DNA from: Pseudopyrenochaeta lycopersici
Taxonomy: Eukaryota > Ascomycota > Dothideomycetes > Pleosporales > Pseudopyrenochaetaceae
Length of the DNA: 64,000 bases
Direction of reading: 5' to 3'
Assembly (NCBI GenBank): GCA_003313425.1
Contig: NHZP01000009.1
Location: 310,001-374,000, forward strand
The position numbers and the translations under genes are program-made. Positions 12,285 through 23,087 of the stretch are shown one piece after another. Each line of letters begins with the position of its first letter. Positions within the stretch are counted from its first letter, which is position 1. The notes under the pieces are model-generated. The model was not told the DNA's origin, did not search any database, and saw nothing but the letters and a program-made list of their open reading frames with translations.

Positions 12285-13592
12285 ATGGAGCCCAACCCTT
12301 TCGTTGATGCGGACGAGGAGTGGTCAGATGAGGAGGAGCTGATCCCGAGAAGTAGGCGAAGAACACAGTACGTACCGCCGCATGTGAAAATCACGGCGAC
12401 ATCGGCCGAAACATCGTCTGAAGAATCCAATTCAACTTCACCCAGTCCAAATCGACTGAGCGCAGTCGGCAGTCCGCTCGTGCCGCCTAAGAGTCCGTCG
12501 CGGCCTGATGTCAGGATTGGAAGCAGCCAGGAGGATCTGGTCCAGCGCTTCTACCAGGTAACAAGGGAGCGAGATGCGCTAAGGAAAGAGCTGCAAAGAA
12601 AGAGCATGGGTCCACATGGATTGCCGATGAGGGCATCAGTAGTATACAAATCAGAAGAGAAGACGCTTATTGAGGAATTACACGCCTTGCGATACGAAGT
12701 TCGGATCTGGAGCGAGGAGTATTTTAGTGGATTGATTGGAGCTCGAAGCAAGCGACCACATCTACACAGGGCCAAAGAGCTCTTTGGAAATTTGACCGAC
12801 AACTACCCAGCATATCTGAAGAACTCTGAGGACCGACCACTTCTGATTCAAGCGTACGTCTGGTCAAAATTGCAGCAGAAAATCTTCAGCAATTGGCAGA
12901 AGGGCTGTGGATACGTGTGGGCCGGGAAACTGGGCGACAAGAAACTTCGACCTATCAATGACACCCTACGGAAGGCGGTCAAGAACGAAACACAAGCTGA
13001 AGAATACCATCATTGGCGGTCAAATACCGTCAACCTCCTTGTCCCGCAAGTTGACGGCAAATGGCGACCCACTTTTGATGCCGCTCCTGTTCTAAATCGC
13101 ATATCTCGTTTCTGCAGCCGCATACGGCGCAAACTGCGCCCGTGGTCTACCCAGTCCCTACGTGCCGGTAAAGAGCAGCTGCACACCATCGTATCTGCAT
13201 CGGTAGCGCTAGATCTTAAGATGAAGAGACAACGAGCGGATTATCGATTTGTCACTTTCACTGGGGGCAAGAAGGACCAATATTGGGGGTATGGATACTA
13301 CGAGAGCGAGATGGAGGATGTCTATGAGGATAATGATAGGGATGGAGTAGATGGGTATCATAGGTCGAGTGTGAAGGGGAGGAGGGTGGAGCTAGCGCTT
13401 GCTCCTGCACTCGAGAGATGTGGGAACGCGAATGGGCATGTTTTTGACCAGAGCTTTGTTCTAGTGAAAGCGGATGTAAGTTGCAGGAGGTTGGAGAAGA
13501 AGAAGTCACAGAACAAATCAAGAGGAGGCAGAGGTGGTACAGCAACGAATGGCATTAAGCGTTTAGGAGGGATATGGAACAAACATACTTGA
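12285..13592 (+). CDS. Uncharacterised fungal coiled-coil protein
   Basis: A 435-residue protein of unknown function. The frame stays open upstream to 12066, but only with non-ATG codons. The first ATG in frame, at 12285, opens the acidic block MEPNPFVDADEEWSDEEE and is taken as the start; an upstream exon cannot be excluded. Order of features: acidic N-terminus, Ser/Pro-rich linker, coiled coil at about residues 84-112, a second helical block at about 122-145, and a Trp-rich helical block at about 185-214 (KIFSNWQKGCGYVWAG). The C-terminal part, ending near a basic KKKSQNKSRGGRGG tail, looks structured (VELALAPALERCG). I know similarly built uncharacterised proteins in Pezizomycotina but no function. 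No transmembrane span or signal peptide is visible. Confidence 0.75.
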   Translation: MEPNPFVDADEEWSDEEELIPRSRRRTQYVPPHVKITATSAETSSEESNSTSPSPNRLSAVGSPLVPPKSPSRPDVRIGSSQEDLVQRFYQVTRERDALRKELQRKSMGPHGLPMRASVVYKSEEKTLIEELHALRYEVRIWSEEYFSGLIGARSKRPHLHRAKELFGNLTDNYPAYLKNSEDRPLLIQAYVWSKLQQKIFSNWQKGCGYVWAGKLGDKKLRPINDTLRKAVKNETQAEEYHHWRSNTVNLLVPQVDGKWRPTFDAAPVLNRISRFCSRIRRKLRPWSTQSLRAGKEQLHTIVSASVALDLKMKRQRADYRFVTFTGGKKDQYWGYGYYESEMEDVYEDNDRDGVDGYHRSSVKGRRVELALAPALERCGNANGHVFDQSFVLVKADVSCRRLEKKKSQNKSRGGRGGTATNGIKRLGGIWNKHT

Positions 13593-14496
13593 GTGCAAAC
13601 ATGGCCACGAGGAAGGCAAGCAAATAGTTCATCGTGGTCTTGCCATTCTCTTACTAGCGTTCTGCCAAGACAATCGATGTTCAAACATGAGGCTGCCCCA
13701 CGGACTCTGTGCGCTTACCCTACATCTACATGTTCTCGTGAGCAGGCTTATACAAGTAGCCAATTTGCATCAGATGCGCATGGAGCTGGTTCGCTCTCAC
13801 CAGAATGGACTCACGTTCTTGAGTCGTACTAGATACCAATTCTTGGAGAGCGTGGCTCTTTGGATTTGGCCGGGTTCCAATTAATATTATAATCGTGACC
13901 AATGCTTGGAGGAGTCTTTTTGATAGGGAGGTGCATATCTTTGAGCGCAGCTGAATACTCCATCCATGGTGTAGCACATGCATCTCTCTAATAACATGTA
14001 TCCGAAACCTGTGCTGAAATGGTATCAATGTTATTGGTTGAGAAGATCTTTTCAGTCCCTTGATTCCACCGAGCTCATGTACAGCCCCCAGTTTGGAAGG
14101 TCTAGCCTCAAGCTACAGAGTGCGATAAACTTAAGACATCAGCTAATAATAAGGATCTTTGAGCGTATTAATATCCTATTCTTAAACACAAATTGCTACC
14201 AGAAATACTGGCTCTCTGATACACCATTTCTGTTCTACTTTAAGTTGTTTACGTAAGATATAACAATAGCGGAATATATGCAAGAAGATCTGAGCGAGCA
14301 TACAATAGAGGTTTAATTGGCAAATTAAAATGCTTAGTACACATGAACTGGAAAATTTGAAAGAAACAAATTATACTATAAAGCTACAAGGATTGTTTAA
14401 AGTGCATAGGCCTTAGCCTTTTTGGAGTATTGATGCACACTTTTGTACTGCCTAATACATATCTTACAGTTTTTTATTTGAGACAACTTTGCATAG
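13593..14496. other. Convergent intergenic region
   Basis: About 900 bases between the 3' end of the coiled-coil gene and the 3' end of the minus-strand esterase gene. It becomes AT-rich towards 14.2-14.5 kb, as expected for facing 3' untranslated regions and polyadenylation signals. No supported gene. Confidence 0.5.
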
Positions 14497-16045
14497 TTAG
14501 ATAGTTTGAGGCACTACGTGAATCTCCCAGTCAGCACCGTACAAGCCTCTAACCTTCTTTCGCTTTTCCGCGTCTCCTAATGGCCCAGCGGCACTAGTCA
14601 CATCGTTTTCTAGAACACCTTTTTTGTATCCTGTCTGCAAATACTCGAGAAATTGGACAGAAGTACTTATGTACTCTCGAAGTGCAACTTTAGAGTGAAG
14701 TGTTGATCCTGTAACGAGTTTCATGATCCAAGGCACAATTAGAGGCGCATCCGTACATGAAGGGTGAGCAGTACCAGCTAGTAGATGTTAGCGCTACTTA
14801 TCTTATGAATTCCTGCAACAAATACATACTCAGAGTCATGAACCACCCTTCCTTGGCACTCTCCACGGTCTTCCTCACTACGTCAAAATGCCAGCCCTGT
14901 CCATAGAACTCCGTCTGTTTCTCTGTCCATTCACTACTCTGCATCACCAGGACTGGAACGTTGATAGCCTTATTCAATGGCCCAGATCCCTTACCTGGAT
15001 CAAGAGCAATACCGCCATTGACCGGCATCTCCATAGTTCCAGCAGCCCTCAGTGCCTGCATAGCGCCTGTTGCGCCGTACGAGTGGCCAGCAACGGTGAT
15101 TGCAGAGAGATTGAGGCGATGCTTAAATCCAGAAAGAGATTCATGAGGCGATTCAGGCTTGAGATTGACGATAGGAGCTTCACCAGCGTGGAGTTGCTCA
15201 AAGAGTTTGATTGTTTCGCTGATTTCAGCTTCCCGGAAGGCGAGCTGAGCAGCTTTGAGATCTAGTTCGGTCATCCCCGGATTGGACACAAGGTCCTTTA
15301 GCTTCAAATGCCAAACTTTCCGCTCGGCCCCATGAGGATAGTGGATGATAGTGCCAGGTCCGCTTCCATCTCTGTGTTCAACTGCAGCTACTACGTATCC
15401 GTGGCTTGCGATACTCCCAAGGTAATGCGAATAGCTTTGACTCATCCCTGCCATGCCGTGCGTGAAGACCACACACGGAAGGGTTCCAAATTCGTCATCA
15501 CGTCTGAGCTCCTGGCGGTCATGCTCAGCAGCGCTTAAGATATTGCCCATGCCGTTAGGACCAGAACTCGTGTCGACTACGACTTTTTCAGCACCTGAGA
15601 GGATGGATGCGTCAACAACGCCTGGAATCACAGTACTCGATCCGAACAGCCAAAGGGCAAAAGTGAAAACCGTACTCCATTGAGAAGCGCCTGCAAGTCG
15701 GGCATAACCTTCCCCAATCAATGAGACAGGCTGGGGAAGCCACGGTCGTGCCCATGGTCGCGAGCTAGGTGGAACAACGGGTAGGGAAGATGGATAGTAT
15801 AATGTAATAGCAAGAGTATTAAGCTCAAATGGTTTGTCTCCAGTTCCTTTCAACGTAGCGTTATGTATGACCCTCTTTTCAACTGCAGTTTCAACATCTA
15901 GGATACCCACCTCATGCGGTCCGGTGTATGGTGGTAGTGGCGAAGTTATAGGTGTTAAGGTGAAGACGAATACCCAAAAGGATAGGAAGGCGGACATGAG
16001 GAACATGACACGCCGCCACGTAAAGTGGTGAAGACTGTACACCAT
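14497..16045 (-). CDS. PAF-acetylhydrolase-like alpha/beta hydrolase
   Basis: Predicted 498-residue esterase of the plasma-type platelet-activating-factor acetylhydrolase family, which hydrolyses short or oxidised acyl groups from phospholipids. Exons are 16045-14830 and 14777-14497; the 52-nt intron restores the frame (phase 1) and has a CTAAC branch site. Catalytic residues: Ser322 in GHSYGA, Asp349 in ALDPG, and His410 in GTAHPS. The His is encoded only after the splice, which supports the two-exon model. The oxyanion region is FTHGMAGM. Residues about 11-33 form one strong hydrophobic segment that would act as a signal anchor, so the enzyme is probably membrane-tethered or secretory. A second hydrophobic patch lies near residues 124-140. 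The start is the first ATG. Substrate within the family is not predictable. Confidence 0.88.
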
Positions 16046-17378
16046 AGTGGCGAGTATGCACCAGTGACCAGGCGGGAAAACGCGGATTCAAGGACAGAAA
16101 CAGGGAGGGCACAGGGGTACAAAAATGGATAATGTTGGAAGCTCCCAGGACAGTGAAAGTAGAAGAATATTCAAATGTCAGTGTGACAAATGTGGCTGAG
16201 AATGCACTGTGAAAACGAGGTGCAAAACGTAGTCTGAGCGATGACGTATACGGAATGATTGTGGCGTTACGAGATGATTGGTTGAGATGCGACTGCATTT
16301 ACTACCTCACAGACTGTTGAGTCGATGTCCTTGTGAATGATATTTGTCCTGCCATGTTGGCCCTCTGCCAATTCAAGACAAAATCGTTTCATTCCGCGAT
16401 ATCCGGTGTTCTGATATACCGGTTGGTAGGGTCGAAGAAATGATCATTCGGAAACCTTGCAGCGACAAGCGAAGGTGACAAGTCAGCCGGCAGCTATTTG
16501 TTGCAGCATTTTGGGCACAAGGCCTATTCTTCATGCTATATCGGTTGCTTTGTAGAAGCCAAAGTGAAAAAAATAATCAACGAGAATTCTGTCGGTGTGA
16601 CTTCGACTCGGCCAGATCATTTGGTGGCATGGTTTCTGATGCCGAAACCCCTTCCTTATCGTCGAAGTACTTGAATCACTTAGTATTAGTATGGCCTTGG
16701 CATTAAAACATAGAAAGATGCTAGGCAGGGTTGTCCGTGCCGTGAGGGAGCTTAATGAGACGTGATGCACAGCTATTGCAGCCAGACCCATGACTTTGCT
16801 CACATGGGATGGCATCCTCAGTATGGAAGCCTCTGCCCTTGAGGGCTTGACATTATTGATTAAATATGTATGTGGCTTGGTGAGCACAGGCGGAGAGAAT
16901 TCGGCTACAAGATGATCCATGAGGTCTTGCACAACATCAGACTTTGACTATTTCGTAATCCAGAAGGGACTTCTAGTGTTCCGTGCCATGTTGTGGTTCA
17001 ACACGTGGACGAGCCGCGGTTTCGTGAAACCCGCAAGCACGTTTTCTTCAATGCACGCTCAAATGACGCCGTCGCGTGGACACTTGACAATTTCTCCTCT
17101 GTAACACCAACCAAAGATGCGCCTTCTCCCGCTGCGGTTCGCCATGGCTCATGGCAGGAATGCCGAGATTTGGTAGTCGTCTGACATCCCTTGCATTGGT
17201 TTTGGGGCATGAACCAAGGTCACGCGTCGGCGGCTTTTAAGCCCTGTGGGCTTAGCTGCTAGACGTCCAAGCTTCCTTCCCGGACTCATTTAAGCACGAT
17301 GGACGCGCCTGCTATGCTTGAAGTATCCTCGCGGGGCGTTTCGAAGTGGCTTCCTACGACGCCGTGTCGCCGTGAAGA
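16046..17378. other. Divergent promoter region
   Basis: 1.3 kb between the divergently transcribed esterase and GH31 genes. It should contain both promoters. A minus-strand frame of about 130 codons near 16.5-16.9 kb has no motif and is not supported. The last 80 bases hold the upstream ORF described separately. Confidence 0.5.
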
Positions 17379-17382
17379 ATGA
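17299..17382 (+). promoter_or_regulatory. Upstream ORF overlapping the GH31 start codon
   Basis: A 27-codon frame runs from ATG at 17299 to a TGA at 17380-17382. It overlaps the first ATG of the glycosidase (17379-17381) in an ATGA arrangement. If the transcript starts upstream of 17299, ribosomes would finish the short peptide exactly on the main start, favouring reinitiation or reducing translation. The transcription start is unknown, so this is inference. Confidence 0.45.
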
Positions 17383-19874
17383 TGATGAAGCCTGCCCGCT
17401 ACGACTTCCCGACGCGCCCTGCCGCACACCCTGATGCCATTGTCGCCGGGGACAAGTACCGCTTCACCATCCTGACGGACGGTCTGCTGCGATTTGAGTG
17501 GGCCGAGGATGGGTGCTTTGAAGACCGAGCTTCCACCTTTGCGATCAACCGCAGATTAGCCGTTCCCGACTTTTATGTCTGGGACCGCGGCCACGGAATT
17601 GAAATTGTGACGAAGCGCCTCCATGTGGTATACGACAAGAAGAAATTTAGCCCAGAAGGCTTCAAAATACACCTGAAGGGTTCTGTGACAGGTACATGGA
17701 CATACGGGCAAGAGCTCTCGAATCTGGGTGGGACTACCCGCACATTGGACGGAGTAAATGGCAGAACCAACCTGGGCCCTGGTGTCTTGTCAAGAGATGG
17801 CATGGCGCTCTTGGATGACACTAAGTCTATGCTATTCGACAGCGATGGCTGGATAGCAGGACGTAGAAATGGCGAGCGAAGTGACCGCTACATTTTCATG
17901 TATGGACGCGACTATCGCGAAGCTATCCGGGCATTTTACGCAGTATCCGGCAGCCAGCCCCTCCTGCCACGGTACGCCATGGGCAACTGGTGGAGCCGTT
18001 ATCATGCATACGATGAGAAGGAATACCTTGATCTGCACGATCACTTTGACCAGGACGATGTACCCATGAATGTTGCCGTGGTGGACATGGATTGGCACTT
18101 GGTGTGGAACCTACCGGATGGTATTAACGGCTGGACTGGCTACACCTGGAACAAGTCTCTTTTCCCTAATCCAGATGCCTTTATGAAAAAGCTTCACGAC
18201 CGTGGGATGAAACTGACACTAAATCTCCACCCAGCGGACGGTTTCAGGCATCACGAAGATCAGTACCCTGAAGTTGCAAAGTACCTTGGAATTGACCCCA
18301 CCTCAAAACAGACTGTTCCCTTTGATTGCACCAATAAGAAATTCATGGATGCATACTTCGACATTGTACATCACGAGCATGAAGGTCGCGGCGTTGATTT
18401 CTGGTGGGTAGACTGGCAGCAGGGTAACCAGTCAAAGATCCCAGGAGTTGACCCTCTCTGGGTGCTCAATCATTTCCATTTTCTTGACAGCGGTCGTGGA
18501 AGTCAACGGCCTTTGATTTTGTCTCGTTTCGGGGGGCCAGGCGCCCAGCGTTACCAGATAGGCTTCTCTGGAGACGCCATCATTACCTGGGACTCATTGC
18601 ACTTCCAACCCGAGTTTACAGCGACTGCTTCTAACATTGGTTATGGCTGGTGGAGCAATGACATCGGTGGTCATACTCATGGTTATAAGAACGACGAACT
18701 GTACACTCGATGGGTGCAGCTAGGCTGTTGGTCTCCTATACTGCGGCTGCATTCAGATAATAATCCGTTCAATACACGAGAACCCTGGCGTTTCAACGAG
18801 GAGGCACAAACGATTGTAGAAGACACACTACGCTTCCGCCATCGCCTCATTCCATATCTCTACACCATGAACGCACGGTCTGCATCCGACGACGACCCGC
18901 TCATACAGCCAATGTATTGGGACTATTCCGAGGACGATGAAGCCTACAACGTCCCCAATCAATTTCGCTTCGGTAGTGAGCTTATTGTCGCTCCAATCAC
19001 ACAACCACGGGACAAAGTCACACACCATGGAGCGGCAAAGATGTGGTTGCCATCTGGCCGCTATGTTGACATCTTCAATGGAGTTGTATACAATCGTAAG
19101 GGCGAGCTGCAAGTCCACAGGCCCCTGCATTTCACTCCAGTCCTTGCGTCAGAAGGCTCTATCATCCCCTTAGATGGAGCATGGCGACCCAAGAGCGGGT
19201 CTCCAAACCCCGAGACTCTAGAGATCCTCCTCGTAGTAGGTGCAGATGGCGCCTTTACCCTAATTGAAGATGACGGTACAGGAACACACGTCGACGACGG
19301 CGGCTTCCGCATGATCGATGATGAAGGCATCGAGTCTGTTGATGAAACTGTGCGCTTCAGCTATACCCCTATCACATATAAGCAATCCACGGGAGTCATA
19401 AAGATTGGCCCAATGAGCCCAGTTGACCCTTCCATTCCAAAATCACGAACCTGGAAAGTCCGTCTCCTCGCCCACACTCCCACTTCTGCCACAGAAATCC
19501 GGTGTGTGACCACCTCTCCGCATACAAAGCGGCACGCAAAAGCGATGCCTCACACTATCACTGCTGGATCCAACGGGACTGTCATCACACTTGACACCGT
19601 TGCAACAGATCAAACATGCATTATTGAGCTCGGCTCAGGGCCTCAGCTTGATGTCATTGACCCCAATCCGAAGATTTGGGATATCATCGATAAGGCGTGG
19701 ATCGAGCTGGATAGGAAGTGGGATATCTGGAATTGCGTCAACAATAGCGAGCCTGTGCTGAACAAGGTTAGAGCGTTGCAGAACAGAGGGTTGCAGCAAG
19801 AGCTGTTAGACGCAATCTTGGAACTCTTGCTTGCGGACGAGCGCTACGCGGGGGAAGGGCTTGATGTGGAATAA
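17379..19874 (+). CDS. GH31-family glycoside hydrolase, intracellular
   Basis: Intronless 831-residue glycoside hydrolase of family 31, a retaining family acting on alpha-glucosides, alpha-xylosides and related substrates. Residues about 20-200 are the N-terminal beta-sandwich (TYGQELSNLGGTTRTLDG), then a TIM barrel starting at PRYAMGNWWSRYHAY. The predicted nucleophile is Asp345 in FWWVDWQQ, and the predicted acid/base is Asp399 in GFSGDAIITW. C-terminal beta domains follow, and the last 70 residues are a helical extension rich in Trp and Leu. There is no signal peptide, so the enzyme should be cytosolic, unlike secreted alpha-glucosidases. Three ATG codons stand in tandem at 17379-17387 and the first is used here. 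The WxDWQQ nucleophile block differs from the common WxDMNE, so the substrate should not be assumed to be maltose. Confidence 0.93.
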   Translation: MMMKPARYDFPTRPAAHPDAIVAGDKYRFTILTDGLLRFEWAEDGCFEDRASTFAINRRLAVPDFYVWDRGHGIEIVTKRLHVVYDKKKFSPEGFKIHLKGSVTGTWTYGQELSNLGGTTRTLDGVNGRTNLGPGVLSRDGMALLDDTKSMLFDSDGWIAGRRNGERSDRYIFMYGRDYREAIRAFYAVSGSQPLLPRYAMGNWWSRYHAYDEKEYLDLHDHFDQDDVPMNVAVVDMDWHLVWNLPDGINGWTGYTWNKSLFPNPDAFMKKLHDRGMKLTLNLHPADGFRHHEDQYPEVAKYLGIDPTSKQTVPFDCTNKKFMDAYFDIVHHEHEGRGVDFWWVDWQQGNQSKIPGVDPLWVLNHFHFLDSGRGSQRPLILSRFGGPGAQRYQIGFSGDAIITWDSLHFQPEFTATASNIGYGWWSNDIGGHTHGYKNDELYTRWVQLGCWSPILRLHSDNNPFNTREPWRFNEEAQTIVEDTLRFRHRLIPYLYTMNARSASDDDPLIQPMYWDYSEDDEAYNVPNQFRFGSELIVAPITQPRDKVTHHGAAKMWLPSGRYVDIFNGVVYNRKGELQVHRPLHFTPVLASEGSIIPLDGAWRPKSGSPNPETLEILLVVGADGAFTLIEDDGTGTHVDDGGFRMIDDEGIESVDETVRFSYTPITYKQSTGVIKIGPMSPVDPSIPKSRTWKVRLLAHTPTSATEIRCVTTSPHTKRHAKAMPHTITAGSNGTVITLDTVATDQTCIIELGSGPQLDVIDPNPKIWDIIDKAWIELDRKWDIWNCVNNSEPVLNKVRALQNRGLQQELLDAILELLLADERYAGEGLDVE

Positions 19875-20120
19875 GGCGAAACTTGACGAGGGGAGTGGGT
19901 GGTGAATTTGATGAATACGAGTGTGTCATGCTGTCTTTGTTCATGCCTGCTACTGTTGCATTGCGAACCGCGGAGAAGATGAACAGCAAATGTTTGATGA
20001 CTTTTCCCTCACTTGGAATGCCTGGGAAACGCCGATACGTACATGTTGTACACTTTGCTATGCTCACAGATGCTGACTCCAACACATGCAGTGGTCCACA
20101 TATCCTACAAACGGGCAGCC

Positions 20121-21329
20121 TTATGGCCTCAGCTCCACCTTGCTCTTATGCTCCTTCATGGCTTCCTTGAATCCCTTACTTTGTAAGACGTCATCCACCT
20201 TCTGCAGCACCGAACCTTCTCTTCTTCTACTGTGGTCACCCTCCTTGATCTCGTATCCTGCGCGTGTAGCCGTCTCCAAGCTTTCATACTCCCAGATATT
20301 CGCCTTCATGCCCACTCCATGGTACTGGTGTTTCTGCAGAAACGCCAACCAGGCCTTGACGACATCTGGATGCCCATCTTGGATCTGGATGAGCCGGCGC
20401 ATGGTAATCCTTTCAAAATTCTCCTGCGACTTCTTGAAGATGAAATTTGCGCGCGGAACGGTCCAGCGCTCTGTTATCCTCGGGAGGGGAATGGGCCCTC
20501 GTGCGGGAAGGCCCATGTAGTAGGCTGCGCGGACGGCAAAGTCGGCGAAGAGCTGTAGGTTGCGGATGCTGTAGGTGCGTAGCTGAAGGTCGCACACGGG
20601 CACGCCGTGTTGGGGAGTGCGGCGGAGAGGGCGCAGGTGGACTGCTCGGACGTTGATGGGGGAGCGGAGTTCATCGAGTGCGGCTTGGGTCTTTGGGTCG
20701 AGCGGGGCCTTGTCGGTGGGGAGCGTGATGCCTCGTTCTCTGTGCAATGGTCAGATGCCGTAGGAAGGGAGGTGGCATGGAGAGACGCACTTTGCGACCT
20801 TGATTGGCTCCACTCCGGCCCTCTTGTACATGTGCAGCAGCGTCAGATGGTCGGGCGTCGTCTGCATTTCCTGCCATCGCTGCTGCCCTTGGTCGCGCGT
20901 CTGTGGCTCCCATGCGTCCACGCGCCTCGATGCGGCTTGTTGGCTTCTCCACAGACTGCAGTCGGGTCAGCGCCTTGCTCCCCAAGCTTGGGAAACGGCC
21001 AGGCGTGTGTATACCTCTTGTACTCGGCGGGATCAAGGCCCATGTCCCCCAGCCGCTGGTCGAGCGTCATGTCTCCATGCTCCATATCCGCTCTCAGCTG
21101 CTCCATGAGTTTGCCGTCCCTGTCCTCTCTGAGATCCCGGTCATTGTCCTCGTCCGCCTTGGAGCTCTTGGTCCGCGAGAAAGTCTGCGTGCACGGTGCG
21201 AGGGCTTGTGTCATCTACCAGCGCATCAGCACCCGGGGGAAAGACACCAGAGGCCTGCTGTCAGCAGCGACATACCTTGACTCTCTTCACTGGGCCCAGC
21301 AAGGAGACCATACACCGTGGTGCCGCCAT
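20121..21329 (-). CDS. RSM10: Mitochondrial small ribosomal subunit protein uS10m
   Basis: Predicted 345-residue mitochondrial ribosomal protein of the uS10 family, part of the head of the small mitoribosomal subunit. Four exons: 21329-21276, 21214-21015, 20955-20791 and 20739-20121. All junctions keep the frame, with introns of 61, 59 and 51 nt. The first, 18-codon exon supplies a basic leader without acidic residues (MAAPRCMVSLLGPVKRVK), as expected for a mitochondrial presequence. The middle exons encode a charged linker. The S10 fold lies in the last exon: the beta/alpha core starts near YSIRNLQLFADF and includes FKKSQENFERITMRRLIQ and the strand around GVGMKANIWEYES. A start at 21214 would lose the presequence. 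It is head-to-head with the nucleoside phosphorylase gene, with 221 bases between the start codons. Confidence 0.92.
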
Positions 21330-21550
21330 GGCTGATGATGTCGCGTCCAGGGCGCCCGTACCTCAGCCTGTGCAAAACCACGGCACTAGCACGGATTCGC
21401 TTACCGCCCAGACTGTCGGAATCGGCCGCGCCACAAGCCTACCTTCCCTCTCCACCCTAGATTGGAAAATGTCATCAGGCTGCCAGCCAGCTCTTCTAGC
21501 TATATACATGCCCTTTCTTTGCCTTCGTTTTGGACTCTTCAACTTTCAAG

Positions 21551-22854
21551 ATGGCGACTGATCCGGATACGTTGGCCGCACCCAATGCCTATGCTCGTGC
21601 CACCGAAACCGCCCAATATGTGCGCTCGCAGCTACCCGAGGCCTTGCAGAATCCCAAAGTGGCCATCGTCTGTGGCTCTGGGTTGGGTGGGCTTGCAGAA
21701 ACAATTGACCCACAACCAAAGGTCGAGTTGGCCTATGGAACGATTCCAAACTTCCCTCAGAGTACTGGTAGGTAGTGTGCACGTTTCACTTCAAGAAATG
21801 AGCGCGGTCAGGTACAAGACCTAGGCTTGGAGCGAAGATGCTGATTGATGCATCCACAGTCCAAGGTCATGCCGGCAAGTTTGTCTTTGGCCAGATTGGG
21901 CCCCAGAAGACGCCAGTAGCGCTTCTTGTTGGCCGAGCACAGTCAGTCACTGGACCACCTTGGCCAACACGTTGAGGTCAATTATGAGTACTAAACACTG
22001 ACTTTTGTAGCTTCTATGAGGGCCACACCATGGATCTTGTCACCTTCGCTACCCGGGTGTGCAAAGTCCTAGGCGTGGAGACAATCATTGGTATGCCAAA
22101 TCAAATAAAAGAATCACATTGTAGCTCTGACAATCATGCAGTCACAAATGCAGCCGGAGGTTTGAATCAAAACTACCGTGTTGGAGATATCGTGTGTTTG
22201 AACGATGTATGCCAGGCCCTGTGGATAAAAGCGCAGGCAGCCCTCACTGACAATTCTAGCACCTTAACTTGGCTGGCCTTGTTGGGGTCCACCCGCTGCG
22301 TGGCCCTAACATTGAAGAGTTTGGCGTGCGTTTTCCACCGCTCTCCGACGCCTATGACCTTGACCTGCGAAGACGGACACACAAGGCCTGGGTAACACTA
22401 GGACTTGATCAACAGCAAAGGCGGCTGCACGAGGGAGTATACGCATTCGTGGGCGGACCAACGTACGTCCGCACCTTTATTCTCTTCGTCTCCGACGTCT
22501 TCCCTCAACAATCAAATGCTAATATTCCAAAGCTATGAAACCCGCGCTGAATGTCGAATGCTCAGCATGCTGGGAGCTGATGTTGTAGGAATGTCAACGG
22601 TCCCGGAGATCATTGTTGCGCGGCATGCTGGTATCCGAGTCCTCGCTTTCAGTCTTGTAACAAACGTTGCTGTCCTTGAAGCCGGTTCTCGCGGGAATGA
22701 CGCTGAAATACAGACAATGAGTAGGGACGATTTAACCGAGCATCTAGGTAAGGGCAAAGCCAACCATGAAGAGGTGTTGGAGGCAGGCCGTGAGGCAGCA
22801 AAGGATATGCAGGCGCTGGTAAAGCAAATCCTGTCCGATTTGCATCAACTGTAG
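21551..22854 (+). CDS. PNP1: Purine nucleoside phosphorylase
   Basis: Predicted 322-residue enzyme that cleaves inosine and guanosine with phosphate in purine salvage; cytosolic. Six exons: 21551-21767, 21860-21941, 22011-22090, 22142-22206, 22260-22462 and 22533-22854. Signatures of the trimeric PNP class: the phosphate-binding loop [31 protein letters not shown] (rebuilt over intron 2), [12 protein letters not shown] (rebuilt over intron 3), and the purine-binding block [14 protein letters not shown] with VVGMSTVPE. Length is normal for the family. The donor of intron 2 is GTCAGT, weaker than the others, but the joined motif leaves little doubt. A TATA-like CTATATAC lies about 50 bases before the ATG. 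An out-of-frame ATG at 21468 opens a frame ending just past the main start, and matters only if transcription begins upstream of it. Confidence 0.95.
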
Positions 22855-23087
22855 TCCAAACAAATACTTTTTTACCTACAGGGTAGGCATGGGTCAGACT
22901 ACCATAGATAGCTCAAACCCCGAGCAAAACTGTTTCTCCAAGGCTACAGTAGTCCGCATTTCACCATAACATAGCATGTCAGGCAGTCGCTGCGGTGTAG
23001 CTAGTTAGAGCCTGGATTCTGGTCGGTTCTTAGACTTGTCAATTGAGCGCTCGCCCACGACTTGCATCAGTCCGAGTAATGCGTTGC

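Noticed and set aside
20607..21335. Long plus-strand open frame of about 240 codons
   Set aside because: Antisense to the exons of mitochondrial uS10, with no domain; the minus-strand gene explains the open frame.
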